NCBI GenBank assembly: GCA_002345215.1
Contig: DDVH01000025.1
Span: 1-64,000, forward strand
Direction: 5' to 3'
Length of the DNA: 64,000 nucleotides
DNA from: Anaerolineales bacterium UBA2317
GTDB lineage: Bacteria > Chloroflexota > Anaerolineae > Anaerolineales > Villigracilaceae
Shown: positions 25,451 through 34,503 of the stretch, in pieces
Position numbering within the stretch: position 1 is the first letter of the stretch
How the letters are laid out: each line of letters starts with the position of its first letter
Made by a program: the position numbers and the translations under genes
The notes under the pieces: model-generated
Database searches by the model: none
Told to the model about the DNA's origin: nothing
The model's input: the letters and a program-made list of their open reading frames with translations, nothing else

Positions 25451-26858
25451 GATTTTTACTGCAAAGAAGTTTTATTTTCTTATACTTATCGTTTTGCTAC
25501 TCCCCTTTCAACCTGCACAGGCACAAGATAGTACAGGTCCCATTTACATTGTTCAGCCGGGTGATAGCCTTTCATCTATTGCTTCGCGTTTCAATGTCAG
25601 TTTAAATGATTTGTTAGCCGCGAATGGAATCACAGACCCAAATCAACTTACGGCTGGTCAGCAATTAACTATCCCCGGCTTAGAAGGTGTGACTGGGATT
25701 CTCAATACAAGATTTATTAACTTTGGGGATTCATATCGCAGTTTGATTCGCCAAACGCAGGTGTCGGAAGATTTGTTCAAAAGACTCAATCGCGTCGTCA
25801 GCCCGAGTGAATTTTATGTCGGCGTGAATATGATTATTCCAGAACAAGGCGAAAACCAAAATCAAAAACGAATTTCGCCAAACACAGGTGAATCTTTGCT
25901 TGAGTTGGCTGTCAAAAATAATATCGATGTGTGGACTTTGGCAGACATCAATCATTTACAAGGCTCATGGGATGGACTTCCGAATGACACTTTATTTGCG
26001 CCGGGGGAATCTAGCGGCGAAAGTACAAGTGGCTTACCTTCGGCATTTATCAGCGCCGAGATTCGCGATTTGCCAATCAAACAAGGTGGCACAGGAGTTA
26101 TCCAAGTCACTACACAACCAGATGTAACACTTGGCGGTTTGTTAGTTGATCATCCACTCAATTTCTTCCTGAACGATGATGGAACTCAAGTGGCTTTACA
26201 AGGCGTTCATGCTTTGTTAGAGCCGGGAGTGTATCCTTTAAGATTAGATGCAACCCTTCCAGATGGAAGCAAACAATCTTATGAACAATTGATTTTGATT
26301 ATTTCGGGCAATTATCCAGAAGACCCAATTTTGTTTGTTGACCCAGCAACAATTGACCCTGCTTCTACAGAACCTGAATTGCAAGAATTAGTTAACATTA
26401 CATTACCTTCAACCACAACAAAGTATTGGAATGGTGGTTTTATTTCACCAGCAATTGCGTATGCTGAGTCTACTTACTTCACTTCAAGGTTTGGAAATCG
26501 GCGTACGTATATTGGTCAAGGCAATGGCTTGACGATTAATGGCTTTCACACTGGATTAGATTTTGGCGGTGGGGATGGCTTAGCCATCACGTCACCTGCG
26601 GCGGGTGTGGTGGTTTACACCGGCGCATGGACTGTACGCGGCAATGCCACTGTCATTGACCATGGTTGGGGTGTGTATAGTGGTTTCTGGCATCAGTCTG
26701 CTATTCAAGTAAACGTCGGTGATTTTGTTGAACAAAATCAAGTGATTGGTTTGGTCGGCGGTACAGGACGTGTTACAGGTGCGCATTTGCATTGGGAGTT
26801 GTGGGTCAATGGTGTGCAGGTAGATCCGCTTGACTGGCTGATTCAGGCTTACCCGTAG
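25443..26858 (+). CDS. LysM and M23 peptidase domain protein
   Basis: The 471-residue protein has a signal peptide ending AQA near residue 28. A LysM domain follows (YIVQPGDSLSSIASRFNVS) and a second, weaker LysM-like region lies near 85-150. A beta domain occupies about 205-300 and a C-terminal M23 metallopeptidase domain about 360-460. The zinc ligands are in GFHTGLDFGGGDG and GAHLHWEL, so the active site is intact. Such proteins bind peptidoglycan and cut its cross-links. The ATG at 25443 overlaps the DUF192 stop and leads straight into the signal peptide, so it is preferred over the start 13 codons upstream. Confidence 0.88.
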   Translation: MVKIFTAKKFYFLILIVLLLPFQPAQAQDSTGPIYIVQPGDSLSSIASRFNVSLNDLLAANGITDPNQLTAGQQLTIPGLEGVTGILNTRFINFGDSYRSLIRQTQVSEDLFKRLNRVVSPSEFYVGVNMIIPEQGENQNQKRISPNTGESLLELAVKNNIDVWTLADINHLQGSWDGLPNDTLFAPGESSGESTSGLPSAFISAEIRDLPIKQGGTGVIQVTTQPDVTLGGLLVDHPLNFFLNDDGTQVALQGVHALLEPGVYPLRLDATLPDGSKQSYEQLILIISGNYPEDPILFVDPATIDPASTEPELQELVNITLPSTTTKYWNGGFISPAIAYAESTYFTSRFGNRRTYIGQGNGLTINGFHTGLDFGGGDGLAITSPAAGVVVYTGAWTVRGNATVIDHGWGVYSGFWHQSAIQVNVGDFVEQNQVIGLVGGTGRVTGAHLHWELWVNGVQVDPLDWLIQAYP

Positions 26859-26905
26859 ATCAAAGAAGCGTTGCACTTCATCCATGAGTATGTTAAACTT
26901 CCGCC

Positions 26906-27397
26906 ATGAATAACCTCGTCAACTTCTTAAAACAATCTGATATTTTTTATCAATTTACTCCGACGCAATTAGAGTTGGTGGCGAATTTGTGTCAGGAGGT
27001 TACGTTTAATGATGGGGACATTATTTTTCAAGAAAACAGCAGTAGCAAAGAGTTGTATGTGATTGTGCAAGGGGAAGTTGATATTTTGATTAGTCGAGGG
27101 GTGACAGGTCAATTGACGAAAAATGAAAACCCTGTGGCGCGTTTGCGTCGTGGACAATCTTTTGGTGAAGTTGCATTGGTAGATGAAGGATTACGCTCCG
27201 CTTCGGCACGCGCGGCTCAAAAGGATACTCGCCTGTTACTGATTTCTCGGGACAAAATTATCATGCTGTGTGAGACGTATCCGCAATTGGGTTATCGCCT
27301 GATGTATAACCTTGCGGCGGACTTGGCGATGAAAATTCGTAATACTGATTTGCGCATCCGCGAACAGCTTTTGTATAAACCTAGTGAATCAAAATAG
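26906..27397 (+). CDS. Cyclic-nucleotide-binding domain protein without DNA-binding domain
   Basis: The 163-residue protein is a single cNMP-binding (Crp-like) beta barrel: IIFQENSSSKELYVIVQGEVDI near residue 39 and the phosphate-binding cassette SFGEVALVDEGLRSASARA near 90. The Glu and Arg positions used for cAMP binding are present. There is no helix-turn-helix, so it is not a classical Crp regulator; it may sense a nucleotide and act on a protein partner. No ribosome site is visible. Confidence 0.8.
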   Translation: MNNLVNFLKQSDIFYQFTPTQLELVANLCQEVTFNDGDIIFQENSSSKELYVIVQGEVDILISRGVTGQLTKNENPVARLRRGQSFGEVALVDEGLRSASARAAQKDTRLLLISRDKIIMLCETYPQLGYRLMYNLAADLAMKIRNTDLRIREQLLYKPSESK

Positions 27398-27466
27398 TTT
27401 TCTATTTGTATCTGAGATTAACTTAGGATAAAATTAGACTTACTGGACAGGTATAGACTTAATTCC

Positions 27467-27495
27467 TTGACCAGAGAAACAAAACGCCGTATTAT
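27467..27495 (+). promoter_or_regulatory. Strong sigma-70 type promoter of the branched-chain amino acid operon
   Basis: TTGACC (27467-27472), a 17-base spacer and TATTAT (27490-27495) make a near-consensus promoter about 190 bases before the binding-protein gene. The resulting leader of about 180 bases holds a full anti-16S match AAAGGAGGTGA (27584-27594) and a CCCGC-AACT-GCGGG hairpin near 27635, but no open frame of note. Confidence 0.65.
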
Positions 27496-27684
27496 TAATT
27501 TTTAAGACCCGCAATTGCATGACATTATGTACGTAATCCACAACCTATTTTGGTTTTGGGTTTTCTATTTGTATAAATCCTTCAAAGGAGGTGATGCTGA
27601 CTCAATAGAGATTGGTCACCAAAGTTTGTATCCACCCGCAACTGCGGGAATGAATTTCAAAAAATATTTTGGAGGAGCAAGAAC

Positions 27685-28932
27685 ATGAACAAGCGTTTAA
27701 TCGCTTTATTTTCAGTGCTGGTGATTGCCAGCATGGCACTCGCTGCATGTGGTGGTGCTGGTGGTGGTGCAGCAGCCTATGAATGTACCGATGCCATTGG
27801 CTGTGTAACAGTTGCGCCAGGTGACCCCATTCACATTGCTTATGCGTTGACCGTATCTGGCCCAACTTCATCCCTCGGTGAAGACAGCCGTGGCGCGATT
27901 GAAATCGCCATTGCTGACCGTGGTGGCGAACTCTTGGGTCACCCTATTGAGTTAAGTGGTGAAGACACCCTCTGCAGTGCAGAAGGTGGACAAGCTGCTG
28001 GAACTAAACTTTCTGCTGATGCAACTATTGTTGGCGTCATCGGAACCAACTGCTCCAGCGAAGCCCGCTCTGCTATGCCGTTGATTTCACAAGCAGGCAT
28101 GGTGATGATTTCACCTTCTAACACCAATCCTGACCTCACCAACCCAGACCACCCAGATAGCCATCCAGGTTACTTCCGCACTGCTCACAATGACCTCTTC
28201 CAAGGTCGTGTTGCTGCGGAATTTGCCTACAATGAATTGGGTGTTCGCTCTGTTGCAACCATTCATGATGGTAGCCCTTACGCTGAATCCTTACAAGCTG
28301 TGTTTGCTGAAGTATTCGCTGAATTGGGCGGTACTGTGACTGCACAAGAAGCTATCAACGTTGGTGATACTGATATGGGTCCCGTGTTGACCACAATCGC
28401 CGCAGGCTCTCCTGAACTGATTTATTTCCCAATTTTTGAACCAGAAGGCAATTTAATTGCTTCAAAATCTAAGGAAGTTTCCGGTTTGGAAGATGTTATT
28501 TTAATGGCGGCAGATGGTCTCTTTGCAGACACCATGCCTGAAGCTACTGGTAGTGCAGCTGTTGGTATGTACCTCTCTGGTCCTTACGTTGATGTAAATA
28601 ATGCTGCTTATGGCGAATTTTTACAAAAATGGGCTGACCAAATTGGTGGCGTTCCTCCAAGTGGCTTCCATGCTCACGCTTATGATGCAACCAACATGCT
28701 GTTGAATGCAATTGAAGCAGTTGCAGTTGTTGGTGAAGATGGAACTGTTAATATTCCTCGCCAAGCTCTACGTGATGCACTCTATGGTCTTAGCGGTTAT
28801 GCTGGTTTGACCGGTAACTTGACCTGCGATGCCAATGGTGACTGTGCCACCGGCGAAGCTTTGGGAGTGTTCCAACTCTCTCAAGCAGAAGTAGACGGTG
28901 CTTGGCCCCCACCAGTTTTCTGGCAACCGTAA
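27685..28932 (+). CDS. Branched-chain amino acid ABC transporter, substrate-binding lipoprotein
   Basis: The 415-residue protein has a lipoprotein signal peptide with lipobox ALAAC (Cys21) and a Gly/Ala-rich spacer. The LivJ-type periplasmic-binding fold follows: IHIAYALTVSGPTSSLGED near residue 50, LSGEDTLCSAEGG near 92, GVIGTNCSSEARSAMP near 115 and FRTAHNDLFQG near 160. It captures the substrate outside the membrane for the permeases encoded next. The ligand may be a branched-chain amino acid, another amino acid or urea; the family is broad. A strong GGAGGAGC ribosome site is present. It is first in a five-gene operon. Confidence 0.9.
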   Translation: MNKRLIALFSVLVIASMALAACGGAGGGAAAYECTDAIGCVTVAPGDPIHIAYALTVSGPTSSLGEDSRGAIEIAIADRGGELLGHPIELSGEDTLCSAEGGQAAGTKLSADATIVGVIGTNCSSEARSAMPLISQAGMVMISPSNTNPDLTNPDHPDSHPGYFRTAHNDLFQGRVAAEFAYNELGVRSVATIHDGSPYAESLQAVFAEVFAELGGTVTAQEAINVGDTDMGPVLTTIAAGSPELIYFPIFEPEGNLIASKSKEVSGLEDVILMAADGLFADTMPEATGSAAVGMYLSGPYVDVNNAAYGEFLQKWADQIGGVPPSGFHAHAYDATNMLLNAIEAVAVVGEDGTVNIPRQALRDALYGLSGYAGLTGNLTCDANGDCATGEALGVFQLSQAEVDGAWPPPVFWQP

Positions 28933-29049
28933 TTCAGTAAATTTGTAACTACGCCAAGCTGGTAGTAAGGTATAGGCAAAAATAAGTAAATCGGGTGTGT
29001 TGACCAGCACGCACCCGATTTACTCAAATCTCTGCAAAGGAATCTAGAT

Positions 29050-30108
29050 ATGCAATCATTAAAGAGATTCAATTGGACTGACGTATTTATGTGGGTTGTT
29101 GGGGCAGCGCTTCTGATTCTTACCATTATAGGCTCTTACCTCACTTTGCAACAAGGCAAATACACAACTGTCCAGTGGTTTGACCTAGCAGTTTTTGGGT
29201 TGGCACAAGGAAGTGTGTATGCCCTTATTGCACTCGGATACACCCTCGTGTACGGTATTTTGCGCATGATTAACTTTGCTCATGGTGAAATTTTTATGAG
29301 CGGTGCTTATCTCGGCTACTTCGTCGCTACTAGTATGCAACGCTCTGGCTTTATGCAAGAAAATCCGCTTCTTGGAATCGCACTTATTTTCCTTACTGCA
29401 ATGACGACTTCCGCGATACTAGCCGCTATCCTAGAAAGAATCGCTTATCGCCCTCTGCGTGGCGCACCACGTCTTGTACCACTCATCACAGCCATCGGCG
29501 CATCCTTTTTCTTACAATATGTATTCCGCGGTTTATTTGGTACACAAAATCGCGCATACCCCGAAATTGCATATATTCAAGGTGCCATCCCCCTCTTTGG
29601 CAATTTTCAAATTCAAAAAATACAACTCATTGTTATTATTGCCGCGGCGGTGATGATGGCAGCTCTTGCCTTCTTCGTTCAATATACAAAAACCGGCAAA
29701 GCCATGCGAGCAGTATCTGAGGACAAAAGCGTCGCCGCACTTATGGGAATAGATGTAGATAAAATCATTACCCGTACTTTCGTTATCGGCGCGGCACTCG
29801 CAGGGGCGGCTGGGGTCTTGTACTGCTTCATGTTCCGCATTGTGACATTTTATATGGGTTTTATTCCTGGTCTCAAAGCTTTTACCTCCGCAGTCTTAGG
29901 TGGTATCGGAAACCCTCCCGGTGCTATGCTTGGCGGATTATTCCTCGGAATTTTCGAATCACTCGGACCTACACTCTTCCTTGATGGGCTTGGCATCCCT
30001 GCGCCTTATCAACTTAAAGACGTAATTGCCTTCACGATGCTAGTCATGATTCTCATCTTCCGCCCAACAGGTATTTTAGGCGAACGATTAAGCAAAACGA
30101 AAGCCTAA
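29050..30108 (+). CDS. livH: Branched-chain amino acid ABC transporter permease, LivH type
   Basis: The 352-residue membrane protein has an extra N-terminal helix (15-33) ahead of the LivH core. The core shows FGLAQGSVYALIALGYTLVYGILRMINFAHGEIFM near residue 50, AYRPLRGAPRLVPLITAIGAS near 137 and a SEDKSVAALMGID loop that contacts the ATPase, then AFTSAVLGGIGNPPGAMLGG. It forms half of the transmembrane channel. AAAGGA precedes the start. Confidence 0.92.
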   Translation: MQSLKRFNWTDVFMWVVGAALLILTIIGSYLTLQQGKYTTVQWFDLAVFGLAQGSVYALIALGYTLVYGILRMINFAHGEIFMSGAYLGYFVATSMQRSGFMQENPLLGIALIFLTAMTTSAILAAILERIAYRPLRGAPRLVPLITAIGASFFLQYVFRGLFGTQNRAYPEIAYIQGAIPLFGNFQIQKIQLIVIIAAAVMMAALAFFVQYTKTGKAMRAVSEDKSVAALMGIDVDKIITRTFVIGAALAGAAGVLYCFMFRIVTFYMGFIPGLKAFTSAVLGGIGNPPGAMLGGLFLGIFESLGPTLFLDGLGIPAPYQLKDVIAFTMLVMILIFRPTGILGERLSKTKA

Positions 30109-30119
30109 AGGAGTTGTCA

Positions 30120-31811
30120 ATGTCAACACAAAATCAATTTAATTGGAAGAAAGCCATCCAACTTGGTGCCATTGCCGGCATTGTAGGTATCTTGATTGCG
30201 CTCGTAGGCATGGTCGAAACATTTGATAAACGTGACATTGTCGCGGGTGCTATTAGCATGGGCTGGACGATGCTTTTGTTAACGGTATTAGTTGCTGGCT
30301 ACTTTTCTGCATCACATCAAACCTCAAACCTATTTCGACTAAGCGCAAGTGGAATCACTGGACTCATTTTCTCCCTAATAATGAGCTTGCTCGCCTTACT
30401 AGTTGAAAATTTTGACCTACGACAAACCTTGGTTAATGCTTCACCACAATTAATAAGAATCCTAACCTTTGAAAATGGAATTCCCAACGGGCTGATTTCA
30501 TTAATCGCAATCACAACTATTTTCGGGATACTTGGAGGTGTGTTGTATGTTACACCTTCGAAAATCCGAAAAGCAATTTCACTTGGATTAAGCATAGTAG
30601 TATTACTCGGTTTGTTAGAAGATATTATTCAGGTTACCTTAGCAGGCTTAGGCGGAGCAAGTTCAGCGCTCGCTTGGATGTTCGGCAGAGGCGCGCAAAG
30701 CGGACTTTCAATTACTGGTGCAATCGTCGTTTTTGTTGTGGTAACAGCAAGCAATCTACTATGGGATGTAAATGCACCGAAAATTAATTCGCAAGTTGAA
30801 AAAATGCCGGCAAATCGACAACGTTCGCTTCGAGTACTTGGGTATGGCTTGATAATCTTAGTCGTCCTGTATCTACCCACATTGCTTGGACTTTACCTCA
30901 CTGAAGTAGTAAACGTAACTGGCTTATTTATCTTAATGGGGCTTGGATTAAATATTGTGGTCGGTTTCGCAGGTTTGTTAGACCTTGGTTATGTCGCCTT
31001 TTATGCCATTGGTGCGTATGCGGTCGGCGTACTTACTACACTTTCTGGTGAATTAAGCACATCCCTTGGTTGGAATTTTTGGTTAGCTTTGCCAGTTTGT
31101 ATCTTCTTATGCGTCATGGCAGGTGTTGTGCTAGGCATTCCAGTCCTCAACATGCGTGGCGATTATCTTGCAATTGTGACCTTAGGCTTTGGTGAAATTA
31201 TTCGTATTTTGGCATTATCTGATTTCCTAAAACCACATATCGGAGGTTCACAAGGAATTGTAAATATTCCGGCACCTGAGTTTTTAGGTGTATTGCTCAA
31301 TAAACCGCAGACTTTATATTATCTGATTGTTGCTGGCTGTATTTTGGCACTCTTCATCAGCCAACGCCTCCGCGATTCACGGCTTGGTAGATCATGGAAA
31401 GCCATGCGAGAGGATGAAGATGTGGCTCAAGCCATGGGAATCAATCTAGTCGCCACTAAACTTTTAGCATTTGCAACTGGTGCGGCGTTTTCAGGCTTGA
31501 GCGGTACAATTCTCGCCGTCAAACTTGGAACGATTTACCCGCACAGTTTCGCATTGTTGATTTCAATCAATGTACTCTCATTAATCATTGTTGGTGGTAT
31601 GGGTAGCATACCCGGCGTGTTTGTTGGAGGTTTGTTACTAGCAGGTATGCCTGAACTTTTACGTGAATTTGCTGAATATCGTCTTTTGATTTATGGAGCG
31701 TTATTAGTGGTAATGATGCAAGTCCGCCCTGAAGGCTTCTGGCCCGAAGAAACACATAAACGGGAATTGCACGAAAATGAGCACATTCCAGCACAGGAGG
31801 CAACATCATGA
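30120..31811 (+). CDS. livM: Branched-chain amino acid ABC transporter permease, LivM type with long N-terminal membrane extension
   Basis: The 563-residue protein holds a normal LivM core from about residue 240: LGLNIVVGFAGLLDLGYVAFYAIGAY, LGIPVLNMRGDYLAIVTLGFGEIIRI, the coupling loop SWKAMREDEDVAQAMGIN and VGGMGSIPGVFVGG. Ahead of it is an unusual ~230-residue block with about six hydrophobic segments. LivM proteins are usually 300-450 residues. AAAGGAG lies 6 bases before the ATG at 30120; a TTG at 30114 overlaps that spacing and is rejected. It overlaps livG by four bases. Confidence 0.9.
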   Translation: MSTQNQFNWKKAIQLGAIAGIVGILIALVGMVETFDKRDIVAGAISMGWTMLLLTVLVAGYFSASHQTSNLFRLSASGITGLIFSLIMSLLALLVENFDLRQTLVNASPQLIRILTFENGIPNGLISLIAITTIFGILGGVLYVTPSKIRKAISLGLSIVVLLGLLEDIIQVTLAGLGGASSALAWMFGRGAQSGLSITGAIVVFVVVTASNLLWDVNAPKINSQVEKMPANRQRSLRVLGYGLIILVVLYLPTLLGLYLTEVVNVTGLFILMGLGLNIVVGFAGLLDLGYVAFYAIGAYAVGVLTTLSGELSTSLGWNFWLALPVCIFLCVMAGVVLGIPVLNMRGDYLAIVTLGFGEIIRILALSDFLKPHIGGSQGIVNIPAPEFLGVLLNKPQTLYYLIVAGCILALFISQRLRDSRLGRSWKAMREDEDVAQAMGINLVATKLLAFATGAAFSGLSGTILAVKLGTIYPHSFALLISINVLSLIIVGGMGSIPGVFVGGLLLAGMPELLREFAEYRLLIYGALLVVMMQVRPEGFWPEETHKRELHENEHIPAQEATS

Positions 31812-32614
31812 CATCTGTGCTTTCAGCAAGCAATGTAACAAAACAATTCGGTGGTTTAATTGCAGTTAATAGTTTAAACATAGAAATTGCCGAAAATTCA
31901 ATTTCTAGTATTATCGGTCCTAATGGAGCAGGCAAAACGACTTTCTTTAACTGCATTACCGGTTTCTATAAACCTGAATTCGGTGAAATCAAATTCAAAG
32001 ACAATCGCATTGATGGCTTGCGCCCAGACCAAGTTACTCAAATGGGCATTTCTCGTACTTATCAAAATATCCGCTTGTTTGCTAACTTAACCGCGCTTGA
32101 AAATATCATGGTTGGGTATGATCCTCACCTAAAAACGGGCTGGTTAGATGCTGTTTTGCGCACTCGTCGTTATCACGAAGATGAAAAAGCCGCTCATGAT
32201 AAAGCCATGAAATTATTGCGGTTCGTTGGGCTAGCTGGCTCCGGTGACCAAGTTGCACGTAACTTACCTTATGGTGCACAGCGCCGTTTAGAAATTGCTC
32301 GCGCTTTAGCAAGTGAACCAGGTCTGCTTCTGTTAGATGAACCGACCGCAGGCATGAACCCAAATGAAACAGGCGAAATGATGCGTTTTATCCGAAACTT
32401 AAGAGATAGCATGGGAATCACAATCCTCTTAATTGAACATGACATGCGTTTGGTAATGGGAATTAGCGAACAAATTTCTGTGTTGGACTTTGGCGAAAAA
32501 ATTGCTGAAGGCGGACCAAAAGAAATTCAAAGCAATCCGCGTGTGATTGAAGCATACCTTGGGCGTGGTGCCGCAACAGAAGGCATGGCAGCTGCCTCGG
32601 AAAAAAAATCTTAG
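31808..32614 (+). CDS. livG: Branched-chain amino acid ABC transporter ATPase, LivG type
   Basis: The 268-residue ATPase has Walker A GPNGAGKTT near residue 37 and the LivG-specific ISRTYQNIRLFANLTALENIMVG near 80. The signature LPYGAQRRLEIARAL and Walker B LLLLDEPTAGMNP follow, then the switch His in LLIEHDMRLVM. In LivG the signature usually reads SYGxQR; here it is PYGAQR. Its start overlaps the livM stop (ATGA), showing coupled translation. Confidence 0.93.
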   Translation: MTSVLSASNVTKQFGGLIAVNSLNIEIAENSISSIIGPNGAGKTTFFNCITGFYKPEFGEIKFKDNRIDGLRPDQVTQMGISRTYQNIRLFANLTALENIMVGYDPHLKTGWLDAVLRTRRYHEDEKAAHDKAMKLLRFVGLAGSGDQVARNLPYGAQRRLEIARALASEPGLLLLDEPTAGMNPNETGEMMRFIRNLRDSMGITILLIEHDMRLVMGISEQISVLDFGEKIAEGGPKEIQSNPRVIEAYLGRGAATEGMAAASEKKS

Positions 32615-32624
32615 GCAGGTAAAC

Positions 32625-33338
32625 ATGTCTTTATTATCTATCGAAAACATTCACACATATTACGGCAACATTCATGCACTCAAAGGTGTTTCACTTAATG
32701 TTGAAAAAGGTGAAATCGTAACTTTAATTGGTGCAAATGGTGCTGGCAAAACGACAACGCTCCGCACCATTTCTGGTTTACTCAAACCACGTGAAGGCAA
32801 AGTTACTTTCAATGGTGAAGACCTTGCAAAATATAAATCACATGAGGTGATTTATAAAGGCATTTGTATGGTGCCAGAAGGTCGTGGAATTTTTGCCCGC
32901 CTGACCGTGACTGAAAACCTTGAAATGGGCGCATACAGCCGAACCGATAAAACTGAAATTCAAAACAACATGGAAAAAGCATTTACCATTTTTCCGCGCC
33001 TCAAAGAACGCCGTACGCAAGTTGCTGGCACACTTTCCGGTGGTGAACAACAAATGCTAGCTATGGGGCGTGCATTAATGTCAAACCCAAATGTTTTGTT
33101 GTTAGATGAACCCTCCATGGGACTTGCCCCCGTGTTGGTTGAATTAATTTTTGACACAATTCAAGATATCAACAAATCAGGTACAACTATTTTATTGGTT
33201 GAACAAAATGCTCTCATGGCGTTAGGCATTGCTAGCCGGGGTTATGTGCTACAAACAGGTCAAATTGTTTTGAGTGACAGTGCTGAAAACTTGAAAAAGA
33301 ATCCCACAGTACAAAAAGCATATTTGGGAATGGAATAA
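32625..33338 (+). CDS. livF: Branched-chain amino acid ABC transporter ATPase, LivF type
   Basis: The 237-residue ATPase starts MSLLSIENIHTYYGNIHALKGV, typical of LivF. It has Walker A GANGAGKTTTL, the LivF mark MVPEGRGIFARLTVTENLEMG, signature LSGGEQQMLAMGRAL, Walker B VLLLDEPSMGLAPVLV and switch VEQNA. The frame opens 26 codons earlier inside livG, but the family start and an AGGCAGG site support 32625. It is the last gene of the operon, before a clear terminator. Confidence 0.93.
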   Translation: MSLLSIENIHTYYGNIHALKGVSLNVEKGEIVTLIGANGAGKTTTLRTISGLLKPREGKVTFNGEDLAKYKSHEVIYKGICMVPEGRGIFARLTVTENLEMGAYSRTDKTEIQNNMEKAFTIFPRLKERRTQVAGTLSGGEQQMLAMGRALMSNPNVLLLDEPSMGLAPVLVELIFDTIQDINKSGTTILLVEQNALMALGIASRGYVLQTGQIVLSDSAENLKKNPTVQKAYLGME

Positions 33339-33340
33339 AC

Positions 33341-33376
33341 AAAAAGAGCAGATAAATTATCTGCTCTTTTATTTTT
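33341..33376 (+). terminator. Terminator of the branched-chain amino acid operon
   Basis: AAAAGAGCAGATA and TATCTGCTCTTTT form a 13-bp stem with a 3-base loop, followed by ATTTTTG. It lies 3 bases after the livF stop and before a convergent gene. Confidence 0.85.
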
Positions 33377-33378
33377 GA

Positions 33379-34446
33379 TTATGGCTTGACAGTTCCGCTT
33401 CTTGACACGCCGAAGCTTGCTACTGTAACCGGGCGATAGTCAAACCCTAAAGCCTCGACTCGAATCGTATGCAAGCCGGGCTGAAAGCCTGAAATTTCGA
33501 TAAACCCGCCATGCCTACCAAGTTTAGACCAAATCGCAGAAGTGTTTCCGCGCCAAACCTCTTCCCCATCAAATAAAATTCTCGCCCAACCAATCGTTTG
33601 TTCGCCAAGAATTTGCACACCTACTGCTTCAAATGAATCATCAATTGTTGCTTCAATCCAAGTCCCGGATTCATCCCACCATAATACACGATGCAAACCA
33701 TAATCAATCGTTTCATCTGCAAAAGAAATTTGAATGCCTTCGGGTGAAGGCATATCATCTGAATTGGCATGCGCAATTACATCTGGTGGCTTGCTAAAAA
33801 AACGGCTATCCCCACCGTACACATTAACATTCACAGAAAGATTATCAGGAATAATGTTGGTTTGAAAATCTCTTTTATCTTCACAACCAATAGCTTCGGT
33901 AGAATCACAAGAAACCCAACTTTGTTTGCTAAAGTTCTCTTCACGCAAATTAAAAGAACAGGGATCATTAACAGTTTCTAAACTCAACTCACCATTTACC
34001 AAGCTCCATTCATATTCACCAGTGTGCTCAGGGCAATATGGGTCATTGAATAAATATAAACGGTTATCAATTACTTCATAAGACGAAATACTTCTCCAAC
34101 CAGTTACCTCATAGTGAACACGCATCACGCCTTGGTCAAATTGCAATGTCCAAATGCCGCCTGCCACGCGATAATCAGCACAGCGTAAACATTTCCACCA
34201 TTGCGGATGCGATGAGTCTAATTTTGTATAAGTGCCATCAATTGGGCTTTTTATAGGTTCTGGCAGTGGAGTGAAATATGCATATGGCGTAGACTCTAAC
34301 AATGCTTCCCAAACACTCGTTGGGGTGCCAGTAACCATCGGTTGAGCAGTTTGGTTTGGTACACTTGAACTCACATAAATAGCAACCACAATTATTAATA
34401 CAATAGCTGTGATTATTAAAGCAACAAAATGGTTTTTGTTTTTCAT
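33379..34446 (-). CDS. Membrane-anchored extracytoplasmic protein, function unknown
   Basis: The 355-residue protein has an N-terminal membrane helix (8-27) and a Thr/Pro-rich spacer. A first Cys-rich domain (about 68-185, with a CLRCADYRVAGGIW segment and paired cysteines) is followed by a beta domain (about 200-345). The latter ends HTIRVEALGFDYRPVTVASFG and resembles carbohydrate-binding sandwiches. The six or more cysteines suggest disulfides outside the membrane. No enzyme motif was recognised. An AGAGGA site supports the start. It converges on the transporter operon terminator. Confidence 0.65.
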   Translation of the reverse strand: MKNKNHFVALIITAIVLIIVVAIYVSSSVPNQTAQPMVTGTPTSVWEALLESTPYAYFTPLPEPIKSPIDGTYTKLDSSHPQWWKCLRCADYRVAGGIWTLQFDQGVMRVHYEVTGWRSISSYEVIDNRLYLFNDPYCPEHTGEYEWSLVNGELSLETVNDPCSFNLREENFSKQSWVSCDSTEAIGCEDKRDFQTNIIPDNLSVNVNVYGGDSRFFSKPPDVIAHANSDDMPSPEGIQISFADETIDYGLHRVLWWDESGTWIEATIDDSFEAVGVQILGEQTIGWARILFDGEEVWRGNTSAIWSKLGRHGGFIEISGFQPGLHTIRVEALGFDYRPVTVASFGVSRSGTVKP

Positions 34447-34503
34447 TCAATCCTCTATTAAAATTAATATACAGAAATTATACTCGTACCAAAAGGAAGC
34501 CTC

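Noticed and set aside
27595..27609. Four-codon leader peptide gene after AAAGGAGGTG
   Set aside because: The ATG overlaps the end of the ribosome site with no spacing, so normal initiation there is unlikely; kept only as a leader observation.
31585..31956. 123-codon minus-strand open frame across the livM-livG junction
   Set aside because: It is antisense to two well-supported overlapping genes and has no ribosome site.
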